Shown piece after piece: positions 45,803 to 58,010 of a stretch of DNA of 64,000 nucleotides (position 1 is the stretch's first letter; the number at the start of each line of letters is the position of its first letter). The position numbers were made by a program, and so were the translations under genes. A model generated the notes under the pieces. It ran no database searches and was not told the origin of the DNA. It saw only the letters and a program-made list of their open reading frames with translations. Source of the stretch: Phocoena phocoena (lineage: Eukaryota; Chordata; Mammalia; Artiodactyla; Phocoenidae); the NCBI RefSeq assembly GCF_963924675.1, contig NC_089220.1, positions 48,804,639 through 48,868,638 on the forward strand, written 5' to 3'.

Positions 45803-47818
45803 GGGCTTCCGGGAAGATGGCGGAAGAGTAAGACGCAGAGATCACCTTCCTCCCCACAGATACACCAGAAATACATCTACACGTGGAACGACTCCTACAG
45901 AACACCTACTGAACGCTGGCAGAAGACTTCAGACCTCCCAAAAGGCAAGAAACCACCCCCACGTACCTGGGTAGGGCAAAAGAAAAACGAAAAATCAGAG
46001 ACAAAAGAATAGGGACGGGACCTGCACCAGTGGGAGGGAGCTGTGAAGGAGGAAAGGAAGCACCTTCGCGGGCGGAGACTGCGGGTGGCGGAGGGGGAAA
46101 GATTCGGAGCCGTGGAGGAGAGCACAGCAACAGGGGTGCGGAGGGCAAAGCGGAGAGATTCCCCCACAGAAGATCAGGGCCGACCGGCACTCACCAGCCT
46201 GAGAGGCTTGTCTGCTCACCCGCCAGGGCGGGCGGGGCTGGGAGTTGAGGCTCGGGCTTCGGTCGGAGTGCTGGGAGAGGACTGGGGTTGTCGGCCTGAG
46301 CACAGCCTGCAGGGGGTTAGTGCGCCACGGCTAGCCAGGAGGGAGTCCGGGGAAAAGTCTGGACCTGCCGAAGAGGCAACAGACTTTTTCTTACCTCTTT
46401 GTTTCCTGGTGCGCGAGGAGAGGGGATTAAGAGCGCTGCTTAAAGGCGCTCCACAGATGGGCGCGAGGCGCGGCTAAAAGCGCGGACCCCAGAGACGGGC
46501 CTGAGACGCTAAGGCTGCTGCTGCCGTCACCAAGAAGCCTGTGTGCGACCACAGGTCACTATTCACACCCCCCTTCCGGGGAGCCTGTGCTGCCCGCCAC
46601 TGCCAGGGTCCCGGGATCCAGGGACAACTCGCCCGGGAGAACGCACGGCGCGCCTCAGGCTGGTGTAACGTCACGCTGGCCTCGGCTGCCGCAGGCCCGC
46701 CCCGCACTCCAAGCCCCTCCCTTCCCGCCCCCCCTCCCTGAGTGAGCCAGAGCCCGCGAATCAGCGGCTCCTTTAACCCCATCCTGTCTGAGCGAAGAAC
46801 AGACGCCCTCCAGCGACCTAAACGCAGAGGCGAGGCCAATTCCAAACCTGAGCCCCTGGGAGCTGTGACAACAAAGAAGAGAAAGGGAAATCTCTCCCAG
46901 CAGCCTCAGAAGCAGCGGATTAAAGCTCCACAATCAACTTGATGTACCCTGCATCTGTGGAATACATGAATAGACAACGAATCATCCCAAATTGAGGAGG
47001 TGGACTTTGAGAGCAAGATTTATGATTTTTTCCCCTTTTCCTCTTTTTGTGAGTGTGTGTGTATGCTTCTGTGTGAGATTTTGTCTGTATAGCTTAGCTT
47101 CCACCATTTGTCCTAGGGTTCTATACGGCCGTTTTTTTTTGTTTGTTTGTTTTCTCTTAATAATTATTCTTTTATTTTAATAACTTTATTATATTTTATC
47201 TTTCTTTTACTTTACCTTTTTTTCCTTCCTTCCCTCCTTCCTTCCTTCCTCCCGCCCTCCTTTCTTTCTTTCTACTTCTACTAATTCTTTCCTTCTACTT
47301 TTTCTCCCTTTTATTCTGAGCCCTGTGGATGAAAGGCTCTTGGTGCTCCAGCCAGGAGTCAGTGCTGTGCCTCTGAGGTGGGAAAGCCAACTTCAGGACA
47401 CCGGTCCACAAGAGACCTCCCAACTCCACATAATATCAAACGGCAAAAATCTCCCAGAGATCTCCATCTCAACACCAGCACCCAGCTTTACTCAACGACC
47501 AGCAAGCTACAGTGCTGGACATCCTATGCCAAACAACTAGCAAGATAGGAACACAGCCCCAACCATTAGCAGAGAGGCTGCCTAAAATCACAATAAGTCC
47601 ACAGACACCCCAAAACACACCACCAGACGTGGACCTGCCCACCAGAAAGACAAGATCCAGCCTCATCCACCAGAACACAGGCACTAGTCCCCTCCACCAG
47701 GAAGCCTACACAACCCACTGAACCAACCTTAGCCACTGGGGACAGACACCAAAAACAACGGGAAGTACGAACCTGCAGCCTGCAAAAAGGAGACCCCAAA
47801 CACAGTAAGATAAGCAAA
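45803..47818 (+). promoter_or_regulatory. L1 5' UTR / internal promoter region
   Basis: About 2.0 kb, GC- and CpG-rich between 46,000 and 46,800. 'AAGATGGCGG' at about 45,815 is a YY1-type site at the position typical for mammalian L1 promoters. A TTCC/TTTC pyrimidine tract lies at 47,215-47,275. Activity is inferred from family knowledge only. Confidence 0.65.
47215..47275 (+). repeat. TTCC/TTTC pyrimidine tract in L1 5' UTR
   Basis: Almost pure pyrimidine run of CCTT and TTTC units upstream of ORF1. Length variation between individuals is likely for such a tract. Confidence 0.8.
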
Positions 47819-48750
47819 ATGAGAAGACAGAAGAACACACAGCAGATGAAGGAGCAAGATAAAAATCCACCAAACCTAACAAATGAAGAGGAAATAGGCA
47901 GTCTACATGAAAAAGAATTCAGAATAATGATACTAAAGATGATCCACAATCTTGGAAATAGAATAGACAAAATGCAAGAAACATTTAACAAGGATGTAGA
48001 AGAACTAAAGATGAAACAAACAATGATGAACAACACAATAAATGAAATTAAAAATACTCTAGATGGGATCAATAGCAGAATAACTGAGGCAGAAGAACGG
48101 ATAAAGTGACCTGTAAGATAAAACAGTGGAAATAACTACTGCAGAGCAGAATAAAGAATGAAAAGAACTGTGGACAGTCTCAGAGACCTCTGGGACAACA
48201 TTAAACACACCAACATTCGAATTATAGGGGTTCCAGAAGAAGAAGAGAAAAAGAAAGGGACTGAGAAAATTTTTGAAGAGATTATAGTTGAAAACTTCCC
48301 TAATATGGGAAAGGAAATAGTTAATCAAGTCCAGGAAGCACAGAGAGTCCCATACAGGATAAATCCAAGGAGAAATATGCCAAGACACATATTAATCAAA
48401 CTGTCAAAAATTAAATACAAAGGAAACATATTAAAAGCAGCAAGGGAAAAATAACACACAAGGGAATCACCATAAAGTTAACAGCTGATCTTTCAGCAGA
48501 AACTCTGCAAGCCAGAAGGGAGTGGCAGAACATATTTAAAGTGATGAAGGAGAAAAACCTGCAACCAAGATTACTCTACCCAGCAAGAATCTCAATCAGA
48601 TTTGATGGAGAAATTAAAGCCTTTACAGACAAGCAAAAGCTGAGAGAGTTCAGCACCACCAAACCAGCTTTACAACAACTGCTAAAGGAACTTCTCTAGG
48701 CAGGAAACACAAGAGAAGGAAAAGACCTACAATAATGAACCCAAAACAAT
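47819..48750 (+). pseudogene. L1 ORF1 relic
   Basis: ORF1p is the RNA-binding chaperone of the L1 ribonucleoprotein. The start at 47,819 opens a 96-codon coiled-coil-like N-terminus that stops at TGA 48,107. In the same frame further stops occur at 48,119 and 48,152, then 98 open codons (48,158-48,451) cover the RRM-like region, including LWDNIKHTNIRIIGVPE. Another stop at 48,452 is followed by a frameshift, and the C-terminal domain continues to about 48,697. The protein cannot be made in one piece. Confidence 0.9.
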
Positions 48751-48757
48751 TAAGAAA

Positions 48758-51700
48758 ATGGGAATAGGAACATACATATCGATAATTACCTTAAATGTAA
48801 ACGGACTAAATGCTCCCACCAAAAGACACAGATTGGCTGAATGGATACAAAAACAAGACCCATATATTTGCTGTCTACGAGAAACCCACTTCAGACCTAG
48901 AGACACATACAGACTGAAAGTAAGGGGATGGAAAAAGATATTTCATGCAAATGGAAACCAAAAGAAAGCTGGAGTAGCAATTCTCGTATCAGACAAAATA
49001 GACTTTAAAATAGACTATTAGAAGACACAAAGAAGGACACTACATAATGATCAAGGGATCGATCCAAGAAGATATGACAATTGTAAATATTTATGCACCC
49101 AACATAGGAGCACCTCAATACATAAGGCAAATACTAACAGCCATAAAAGGGGAAATCGACAGTAACACATTCATAGTAGGGGACTTTAACACCCCACTTT
49201 CACCAACGGACAGATCATCCAAAATGAAAATAAATAAGGAAACACAAGCTTTAAATGATACATTAAAAAAGATGGACTTAATTGATATTTATAGGATATT
49301 CCATCCAAAAACAACAGGATACACATTTTTCTCAAGTGCTCATGGAACATTCTCCAGGATAGATCATATCTTGGGTCACAAATCAAGCCTTGGTAAATTT
49401 AAGAAAACTGAAATCGTATCAAGTATCTTTTCCAATCACAACGCTATGAGACTAGATATCAATTACAGGAAAGGATCTGTAAAAATTACAAACACATGGA
49501 GGCTAAACAATACACTATTTAATAACGAACTGATCACTGAAGAAATCAAAGAGGAAATTAAAAAATACCTAGAAACAAATGACAATGGAGACACGACGAC
49601 CCAAAATCTATGGGATGCAACAAAAGCAGTTCTAAAACGGAGGTTTATAGCAATACAATCCTACTTTAAGAAACATCTCATATAAACAACCTAAACTTGC
49701 ACCTAAAGCAATTAGAGAAAGAAGAACAAGAAAACCCCAAAGTTAGCAGAAGGAAAGAAATCATAAAGATCAGATCAGAAATAAATGAAAAAGAAATGAA
49801 GGAAATGATAGCAAAGATCAATAAAACTAAAAGCTGGTTCTTTGAGAAGATAAACAAAATTAATAAACCATTAGCCAGACTCATCAAGAAAAAAAGGGAG
49901 AAGACTCAAATCAATAGAATTAGAAATGAAAAAGGAGAAGTAACAACTGACACTGCAGAAATACAAAAGGTCATGAGAGATTACTACAAGCAACTCTATG
50001 ACAATAAAATGGACAACCTGGAAGAAATGGACAAATTCTTAGAAATGCACAACCTGCCAAGACTGAATCAGGAAGAAATAGAAAATATGAACAGACCAAT
50101 CACAAGCACTGAAATTGAAACTGTGATTTAAAATCTTCCAACAAACAAAAGCCCAGGACCAGATGGCTTCACAGGTGAATTCTATCAAACATTTAGAGAA
50201 GAGCTAACACCTATCCTTCTGAAACTCTTCCAAGATATAGCAGAAGGAGGAACACTCCCAAAGTCACTCTACGAGGCCACCATCACCCTGATACCAAAAC
50301 CAGACAAGGATGTCACAAAGAAAACTACAGGCCAGTATCACTGATGAACATAGAGCAAAAATCCTCAGCAAAATACTAGCAAACACCAACAGCACATTAA
50401 AAGGATCATACACCATGATCAAGTGGGGTTTATTCCAGGAATGCAAGGATTCTTCAATATATGCAAATCAATCAATGTGTTACACCATATTAAGAAATTG
50501 AAGGAGAAAAACCATATGATCATCTCAATAGATGCAGAGAAAGCTTTCGATAATATTCAACACCCATTTATGATAAAAACCCTGCAGAAAGTAGGCATAG
50601 AGGGAACTTCCCTCAACATAATAAAGGTCATATATGACAAACCCACAGCCAACATCGTCCTCAATGGTGAAAAACTGAAAGCATTTCCACTAAGATCAGG
50701 AACAAGACAAGGTTGCCCACTCTCACCACTCTTATTCAACATAGTTTTGGAAGTTTTAGCCACAGAAATCAGAGAAGAAAAGGAAATAAAAGGAATCCAA
50801 ATCGGAAAGAAGAAGTAAAGCTGTCACTGTTTGCAGATGACATGATACTATACTATATCCTAAAGATGCTACCAGAAAACTACTAGAGCTAATCAATGAA
50901 TTTGGTAAAGTAGCAGGATACAAAATTAATGCACAGAAATCTCTGGCATTCCTATACACTAATGATGAAAAATCTGAAAGTGAAATCAAGAAAACACTCC
51001 CATTTACCATTGCAACAAAAAGAATAAAATATCTAGGAATAAACCTACCTAAGGAGACAAAAGACCTGTATGCAGAAAATTATGACACTGATGAAAGAAA
51101 TTACAGCTGATACAAATAGATGGAGAGATATACCATGTTCTTGGATTGGAAGAATCAACATTGTGAAAATGACTCTACTACCCAAAGCAATCTACAGATT
51201 CAATGCAATCCCTATCAAGCTACCACTGGCATTTTTCACAGAATTAGAACAAAAAATTTCACAATTTGTATGGAAACACAAAAGACCCCGAAGAGCCAAA
51301 GCAATCTTGAGAATGAAAAATGGAGCTGTAGGAATCAGGCTCCCTGACTTCAGACTATACTACAGAGCTACAGTAATCAAGACAGTATGGTACTGGCACA
51401 AAAGCAGAAAGATCGATCAATGGAACAGGATAGAAAGCCTAGAGATAAACCCATGCACATATGGTCACCTCATCTTTGATAAAGGAGGCAGGAATGTATA
51501 GTGGAGAAAGGACAGCCTCTTCAATAAATGGTGCTGGGAAAACTGGACAGGTGCATATAAAAGTATGAGATTAGATCACTCCCTAACACCATACACAAAA
51601 ATAAGCTCAAAATGGATTAAAGACCTAAATGTAAGGCCAGAAACTATCAAACTCTTAGAGGAAAACATACGCAGAACACTCTATGACATAAATCACAGCA

Positions 51701-52545
51701 AGATCCTTTTTGACCCACCTCCTAGAGAAATGGAAATAAAAACAAAAATAAACAAATGGGACCTAATGAAACTTCAAAGCTTTTCCACAGCAAAGGAAAC
51801 CATAAACAAGACCAAAAGACAACCCTCAGAATGGGAGAAAATATCTGCAAATGAAGCAACTGACAAAGGATTAATCTCCAAAATTTATAAGCAGCTCATG
51901 CAGCTCAATAACAAAAAAACAAACAACCCAATCCAAAAATGGGCAGGAGACCTAAATAAACATTCTCCAAAGAAGATATACAGACTGCCAACAAACACAT
52001 GAAAGAATGCTCAACATCATTAATCATTAGAGAAATGCAAATCAAAACTACAATGAGATATCATCTCACACCAGTCAGAATGGCCATCATGAAAAAATCT
52101 ACAAACAATAAATGCTGGAGAGGGTGTGGAGAAAAGGGAACCCTCTTGCACTGTTGGTGGGAATGTAAATTGATACAGCCACTGTGGAGAACAGTATGGA
52201 GGTTCCTTAAAAAACTACAAATAGAACTACCATATGACCCAGCAATCCCACTACTGGGCATATACCCTGAGAAAACCATAATTCAAAGAGTCATGTACCA
52301 AAATGTTCATTGCAGCTCTATTTACAATAGCCCGAAGATGGAAACAACCTAAGTGTCCATCATCGGATGAATGGATAAAGAAGATGTGGCACATATATAC
52401 AATGGAATATTACTCACCCATAAAAAGAAACGAAATTGAGCTATTTGTAATGAGGTGGATAGACCTAGAATCTGTCATACAGAGTGAAGTAAGTCAGAAA
52501 GAGAAAGACAAATACCGTATGCTAACACATATATATGGAATTTAA
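48758..52545 (+). pseudogene. L1 ORF2 relic (endonuclease and reverse transcriptase)
   Basis: ORF2p would nick target DNA and reverse-transcribe L1 and SINE RNA. Pieces in order: endonuclease N-terminus (48,758-49,018; CLRETHF block with the catalytic Glu), rest of endonuclease (49,047-49,682; IVGDFN block and an SNH where SDH is usual), linker (49,697-50,128), RT palm and fingers (50,423-50,815; SIDAEKAFD and [15 protein letters not shown]), FADD catalytic box at about 50,832, thumb region (51,070-51,498), and a cysteine-rich C-terminus (51,999-52,352; [18 protein letters not shown]). Breaks: frameshift near 49,020, stops at 49,683 and 50,129, a deletion near 50,310, frameshift near 50,810, stop at 51,499, and frameshifts near 52,000 and 52,300. 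Confidence 0.93.
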
Positions 52546-52923
52546 GAATAAAAAATGTCATGAAGAACCTAGGGGTAAGACAGGAATAAAGACACAGACC
52601 TACTAGAGAATGGATTTGAGGATATGGGGAGGGGAAGGGTAAGCTGTGACGAAGCGAGAGAGAGGCATGGACATATATACACTACCAAACGTCAGGTAGA
52701 TAGCTAGTGGAAAGCAGCCACATAGCACAGGGAGATCAGCTCGGTGCTTTGTGACCGCCTGGAGGGGTGGGATAGGGAGGGTGGGAGGGAGGGAGATGCA
52801 AGAGGGAAGAGATATGGGAACATATGTATATGTATAACTGATTTACTTTATTAAGCAGAAACTAACACACCATTGTAAAGCAATTATACTCCAATAAAGA
52901 TGTAAAAAAAAAAAAAGTAATCA

Positions 52924-53540
52924 TACTCTGCAGGTCTGCAAAAAAAACCTTCAAAAATAGCTCAAATTACAATGCAAGTTACATAGTCTATTAAGCAGTA
53001 GGGCTATTCAACTGAAATCCCCTTTCATAAACATTAGATTAAGAAACATTCCATATTGAGCTGTTTGCACGTGCTAAGTTATAACTGGCATTTTCACATA
53101 CATTATCTCATTTAATCTTGACAATAAACAAAAAATAAACTAAAAAAAAAAACCCCACATATTTCAGAAGACATAAACATACCTCAGCCTTTACTTACTC
53201 CTCAAAGGGGACAAAATGGCAAAATAATTCTTCCTTACCACCTTCAAATTTACATTGCTCCCGTTCTCAGGAGAAGACTCAAGTTACTGTCAAAATGACA
53301 TGTAAGGTTTTGCATACTAAACACAAAACCCACATAAAATAGGATTTAAACTTGCCCCTAGTAAGCGAGGATGGAGTCAAGCTTCCCCTGAAGCACAGGG
53401 CTGCAAAGAAATGCAGAACTTAAAATCTGGGTTCTGGTGTGAAGGATGACACCAGTGCTTGCCATGAGAGTAAAGGCAGAAGAGTTTTTCTTTTCCTGCT
53501 CCCCCATCTCAGTAGATTGAGGCCCCAAGTGAGTTCCTAG
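52924..53540. other. Flank between L1 and TMX1 3' region
   Basis: AT-rich unique-looking sequence right of the L1 target-site duplicate. No gene or named repeat. Confidence 0.4.
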
Positions 53541-53717
53541 TGACACTCACACAGCTTACTGTCAACATTAATAGCTTTACTATTTCACTGTCTTCCTTCA
53601 CAAGGCATTAATATTCTAGGAAACTTGCCCAGGAAGCTAAAGTTACAAATAACTTTAATGTTCAAGGATTTCCCCAAAGTCATTTATCTGAACACTAGAC
53701 TACTCAACTTTCCCTCA
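53541..53717 (+). repeat. Direct repeat copy B (about 165 bp)
   Basis: Colinear with 43,342-43,510 in the same orientation, with small indels. Immediately followed by a MIR fragment that copy A lacks. Confidence 0.7.
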
Positions 53718-53724
53718 TTTCATA

Positions 53725-53830
53725 AATATGAAAATCAGTATCCAGAGAGGCAGCAGTTGCATTCCTGGTCAGGGGTGGAGACAAGATTTGAAGCCAGGTC
53801 CCTTGACCTCTGCCCAGAAGTCTCCCCCCA
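53725..53830 (-). repeat. MIR fragment
   Basis: The complement of a MIR core: 'tatccagagaggcagcagttg', 'gatttgaagccaggtccc' and 'ttgacctctgcccagaag'. Confidence 0.6.
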
Positions 53831-56800
53831 ACACTACACTTCGTATCAAACTAACAATAAGTTCCAGGCCCCAAAGAGTTGACAGTCAGCTTTTCGAGAC
53901 AACAGATGAGAGCAATGTTTATCTTGTTGAAGGTGGAGAACCTCAGAAATCACTTTACTCACAAACCGAGGCCTAGAGATGTATTGTGGTTGCTCCATGT
54001 CCGTTAATTGGTATAATAAATGCAAGAGAAGAAATATTACAAGATAGTATATGATTTAACTGCCAAAGAATGGTAAAAACCCACAAAATAGTTTCTTTCT
54101 GAAATAAATGACTGTGGGCCAGAAAGGACTCACAGGATTTGAGCTGACTCTTGAAGCAACAGATGGAACGAGGCAGGCTCAGAGAACAACAGTTCATTTG
54201 TTAAAGTAGTTTCAGGAACACTAGTTGGGTTGGGGCTGGAAAGATAGGGTTAAGAGCATTTACAATTTCCAACCAAGTATACACTTGATTCTGTGGAAAC
54301 AGAAAGACTAAAGTTTAGAGAAGGTTTCTTAGGAATGCCTTGGTAGCAATATGTTGAAACTTCCTAAGTACTTACTTGAGTTGATACATTCTAACCCACT
54401 AGCAACCTTCTTTCTACTACATGCTTTAGTAAAGCACTGAAGCTTAGGAAGTTTAAAAAAACACTTAATTACTTGTTATTCTTCCAAGTGAAGTATCAAG
54501 ACATTTTCAAGGAATTTAAAACATGACTCTCTCAATTATGCTGAGATTTAAAATAAGTTTCAGATAAATCAAACCTCTATTTGCTCAACTGACTTCTTAT
54601 ATTTTCATTTTCAGGATACAACCAGTCTGAGTTGTGATACTACAATGAAAACAGGCTTATAAGTAGTGTCACACATAGCCAAATGGGTAAAAAGGAAGGA
54701 CAGCTGATTTCATTAATGGCCACAATACAGTACTGATATTATCACCATTTGTAATGAATGAATCAAAATTAAAAAATCATTAAAGGAGAAGGAACATTTT
54801 AGATGTTTAGTTCAAGTATGTAACTGAATCTTACTACTTATAGAGTATCAAAGTTCCAATTTAAACTTATGTTTTTCTAATTTCAATGGCTCTAAAACAG
54901 GTGCAAAAGTTGCTGGATATGAAATACCAACATATCTAAATCTGCAAGTAGGATATTCAATTTAAAATTTACTTTTAGAATTACACAATTATACTCAGTA
55001 TGACCACTCATTTAAATTCCAACCCAAAACAATTATGATTAATAAAACACCCACATCAAAAGTAATTTGTCAATCATACGTCAGTAAAGCTTGGGAAAAA
55101 AAATTATCAAAAGAATTCTAACTTAAATTATGCAATGAATCAGAATATCCTAGGTAACTTTAAAATGAGTTTAAATGTTCATTCAAAAATGTTTATCTAA
55201 TCACAAGTCCAGTACTATGCCTTTTTATGCATCAGGCTCAATAAGAATACAACTGACTAGAGAGAAAACTGCTTTCAAAAGCATCATTTATGGTAATAAC
55301 CTCGATTCTTTATGCGGTACCCAAAACACAAGACTGCAAGTACTGAATTCTGGTATTTCTGAATATATTTGTTGCAATACCTGATAAGAGTGAAATTTTT
55401 AAATTTATATTGTAATTTCATATATAAATTGCTAAATCTGCAGTACTCGTGCTGAAAAAAAAAAGCATGATTTGAAATCTTGTGGTTTCTAATTGTACCT
55501 ATTTCTGCCCTAGCTCTCTGAGCCTGTTCACATGTAATGCTCAGATATCACATACTGTAGTCAGACTAAATGAATTATTACAGGAAAAGAGCACAGCTTC
55601 AATACTCAATGAATGAAAAATGTTCCCCATGGAACCTTCATTATAACTACTGTCAGTCTTGCTCATTTAAGAATTTAGGCAATACGTGGTAGAATACTGC
55701 ATTTTCTAGTGGAGTGATCAGATTTCAATACTTTAGTGCTGGAGCTGAATGACTGAGGCATCGTGGGGAGCAGCATTCTCCAGGATGCTGATATTGCACC
55801 TTATTCCCTCCTAGACGATCTGTTGCTAAGCTGCCATGTGGAGCCCCTTTAAACCAATGCAGAAACAAAAGGGGTCTGTTAAAGGTAAAATGATCCCAAT
55901 ATAGTTTCTGTAAGCCTCTGGTGTGACAGAAAATTGCTTATTCAGATGTCTACAGTGACAATCCTGAAGACACACAAGATCATCTCTTTTCTGAAATATC
56001 AAGTCTCTACATGTTCAGCCTACTTGTAATCTTCTGTATATATTGTTTTTAATCACTTAAAAACTTAAAACTATATTGTCATGTATACTACAAGACTAGA
56101 AAAATAGAATGCTTAATTAACGAACAGCATTTCTCTATCATCTCAAGTGACAGAAACAGATGTGTATGACTCTAGCCTTTTGATTACACATATCAAGTAT
56201 ATACACAGTGACACAAATATTCACTTGAACACTGTAAAATGCAAATTAATTAAGCATCGTTAAATATGCAACTAGAAATCACACTTGCCTTCAGCTTCAG
56301 TGAAGTGCTTAGAAAAGTTTATTTTGTGCTTAGATTATTTTTCTAAAGCATCACAAAATCACACATCCAAACTCTTCAATGGTAGAATATTTAATATTCT
56401 AAAGGAGAGGCCTTTAAAGAAAACTGTTGTACATTATGATATTGTAAGTCTAATGGATTCACACAGCAGCAGAACCTAGATGAAAGGGGACATTACAGAA
56501 ATTGTCTATTACCATAATGGAGAGGTGATCCATTCTAAATATTTATGCTTTTTCCCCTTCTTGTAGCTAACACAGTTTTCTACTGCTGCCGCACACGTCC
56601 GCCCACCCCCTCTTTTGCTGTAAGGTGAAAACTCTTAAACTCTTCAAGGAGTAAAAATATATTAAATGTCCCACCTTGCTGATACCCACCTGTGAAATAC
56701 CACACAACAGAAAGTACAGTAGAATACGGAGTCTGTCTTTTCAAAAACATAAGCCTTTTATGAGTTTAAGACATCAGGCATACATTGACTTTGTAAAATC

Positions 56801-57828
56801 AATTAAGAACTTTCTGTATGAGGACGAATATACATTGAAAACATACACTACAAGATGCTTTTTCCTGAGTAGAATGCTAACTTTATATCAAATTAAGCTT
56901 CTGCGAATTTTCAAAATGTAAAATACCAAGGCTTTTCCACGAAATCAAATAAAAATCAGGAATGTTCACCTTCACATCCAAAAAAAGTTCAAGTAGAGGT
57001 TCAACAAGAATGATGTAAAATCTGAAACAAGTAGCCAAGATTTTAAATTATCAGTAGATGTCTCTTCACTTTTAAGGATTCCTCAGTAAACTTCAGTTTG
57101 AAACAATTTATTAAAACATGAAAAACATTTCCAGGAAATTATCCAATTTGGAAAATGAAAAATGTAACTCATGGTACGAAAAATACAAATCATACACTGA
57201 ACAGAGGAGAACAAAAAGGCAACCAACCTTTTATAGGAATCAAGACAACACCATGGGCTTATAAAATCTTCCTAAACATATCCTGTATTATCATATGTAG
57301 AAAACTGTAACTAAAGTAAGGTAGCTTTTATTAGTTGCATACTCTAAAGCTATGACTAAATTTTGGAATTTACCTCTAAAAGGACCTCACATATACACAT
57401 CTCTTGAGACAATGGGCAAAGTTCCCATTTATGGGAAATATGTTCTTTTTTTCACACAGTGAAACTGAGAAAAATTATATCAAATGAGAAATCTTTTTCT
57501 CTAAAGTAATCTCCTTAAATACCTCAATAATGCAATACTTGGGAAATGTAATTTTTCAACTCAGACTTGAAAAGGTTATTATGAAACAAACATACAGAAA
57601 TCTTATTGCTTGGCACCAGATTTTTAAACAACTGTTTGAACCACATACTGTTCTCAAATCCTGATTTTTCAAATAATGCTACTTTTATTTTCTGAAGGTA
57701 GACTGTTCAACCTAATGACAATCTAGACTGAACCCTGCAATGTACAAGCAAGTCACAGTTCACTTCAAACCAAAAGAAATGATCAATCTTCTGTTTTTGT
57801 CAAAATCATATGAATATACTTGTACAAA
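53831..57828 (-). other. TMX1: TMX1 3' UTR and downstream flank
   Basis: About 4 kb of AT-rich sequence directly 3' of the TMX1 stop, without recognisable interspersed repeats in its right-hand 2-3 kb. This is what a long, conserved 3' UTR would look like. AATAAA hexamers on the minus strand (TTTATT on plus) occur at 57,107-57,112 and 56,318-56,323. I cannot say which poly-A site is used, so the left border is open. Confidence 0.5.
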
Positions 57829-58010
57829 TTAACTAGATTTATCTGTGGCCAATGAAGGAGCCACAGAACGTTGTCTTATGGCATTTTGTGCAAAGTCTGT
57901 GTTTATTCCTTCTTTGCTTTCAGGTTCCTCTTCTGAAACATCTTCTTCATCAGCCTCTTGTTCTTCCTCCACTTTTTTCAGAGGTTGAGAAGATTCTAGT
58001 AATAATTTTT
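57829..58010 (-). CDS. TMX1: TMX1 last coding exon: acidic cytosolic tail
   Basis: 182 bp to a TAA at 57,829-57,831; acceptor CTTTAAG|AAAAAT. 60 residues beginning KKLLLESSQPLKKVEEEQ, strongly acidic with a casein-kinase-like DVSEEE stretch. It contains an RQR arginine motif near the end (IRQRS), a candidate ER-localisation signal. Confidence 0.95.

Larger units (their letters stand above)
45803..52916 (+). mobile_element. Nearly full-length L1 retrotransposon, 7.1 kb
   Basis: Contains a complete structure: 5' UTR from 'gggcttccgggaagatggcgg', ORF1 and ORF2 relics, 3' UTR with a GGGAGGGTGGGAGGGAGGG tract (about 52,777), an AATAAA signal at 52,893-52,898 and an A-tail at 52,904-52,916. Exact target-site duplication AAAAAAAAGTAATCA at 45,788-45,802 and 52,909-52,923. 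Few inactivating changes relative to other L1 copies here, so it is comparatively young, but it is not coding-competent. Confidence 0.96.

Noticed and set aside
45906..46845. Several overlapping 90-140 codon frames on both strands
   Set aside because: High GC content of the L1 5' UTR lowers stop frequency; these are not genes.
48758..52545. Treating the L1 ORF2 pieces as an active reverse transcriptase gene
   Set aside because: At least two stops and several frameshifts separate the pieces, and the endonuclease motif is altered.
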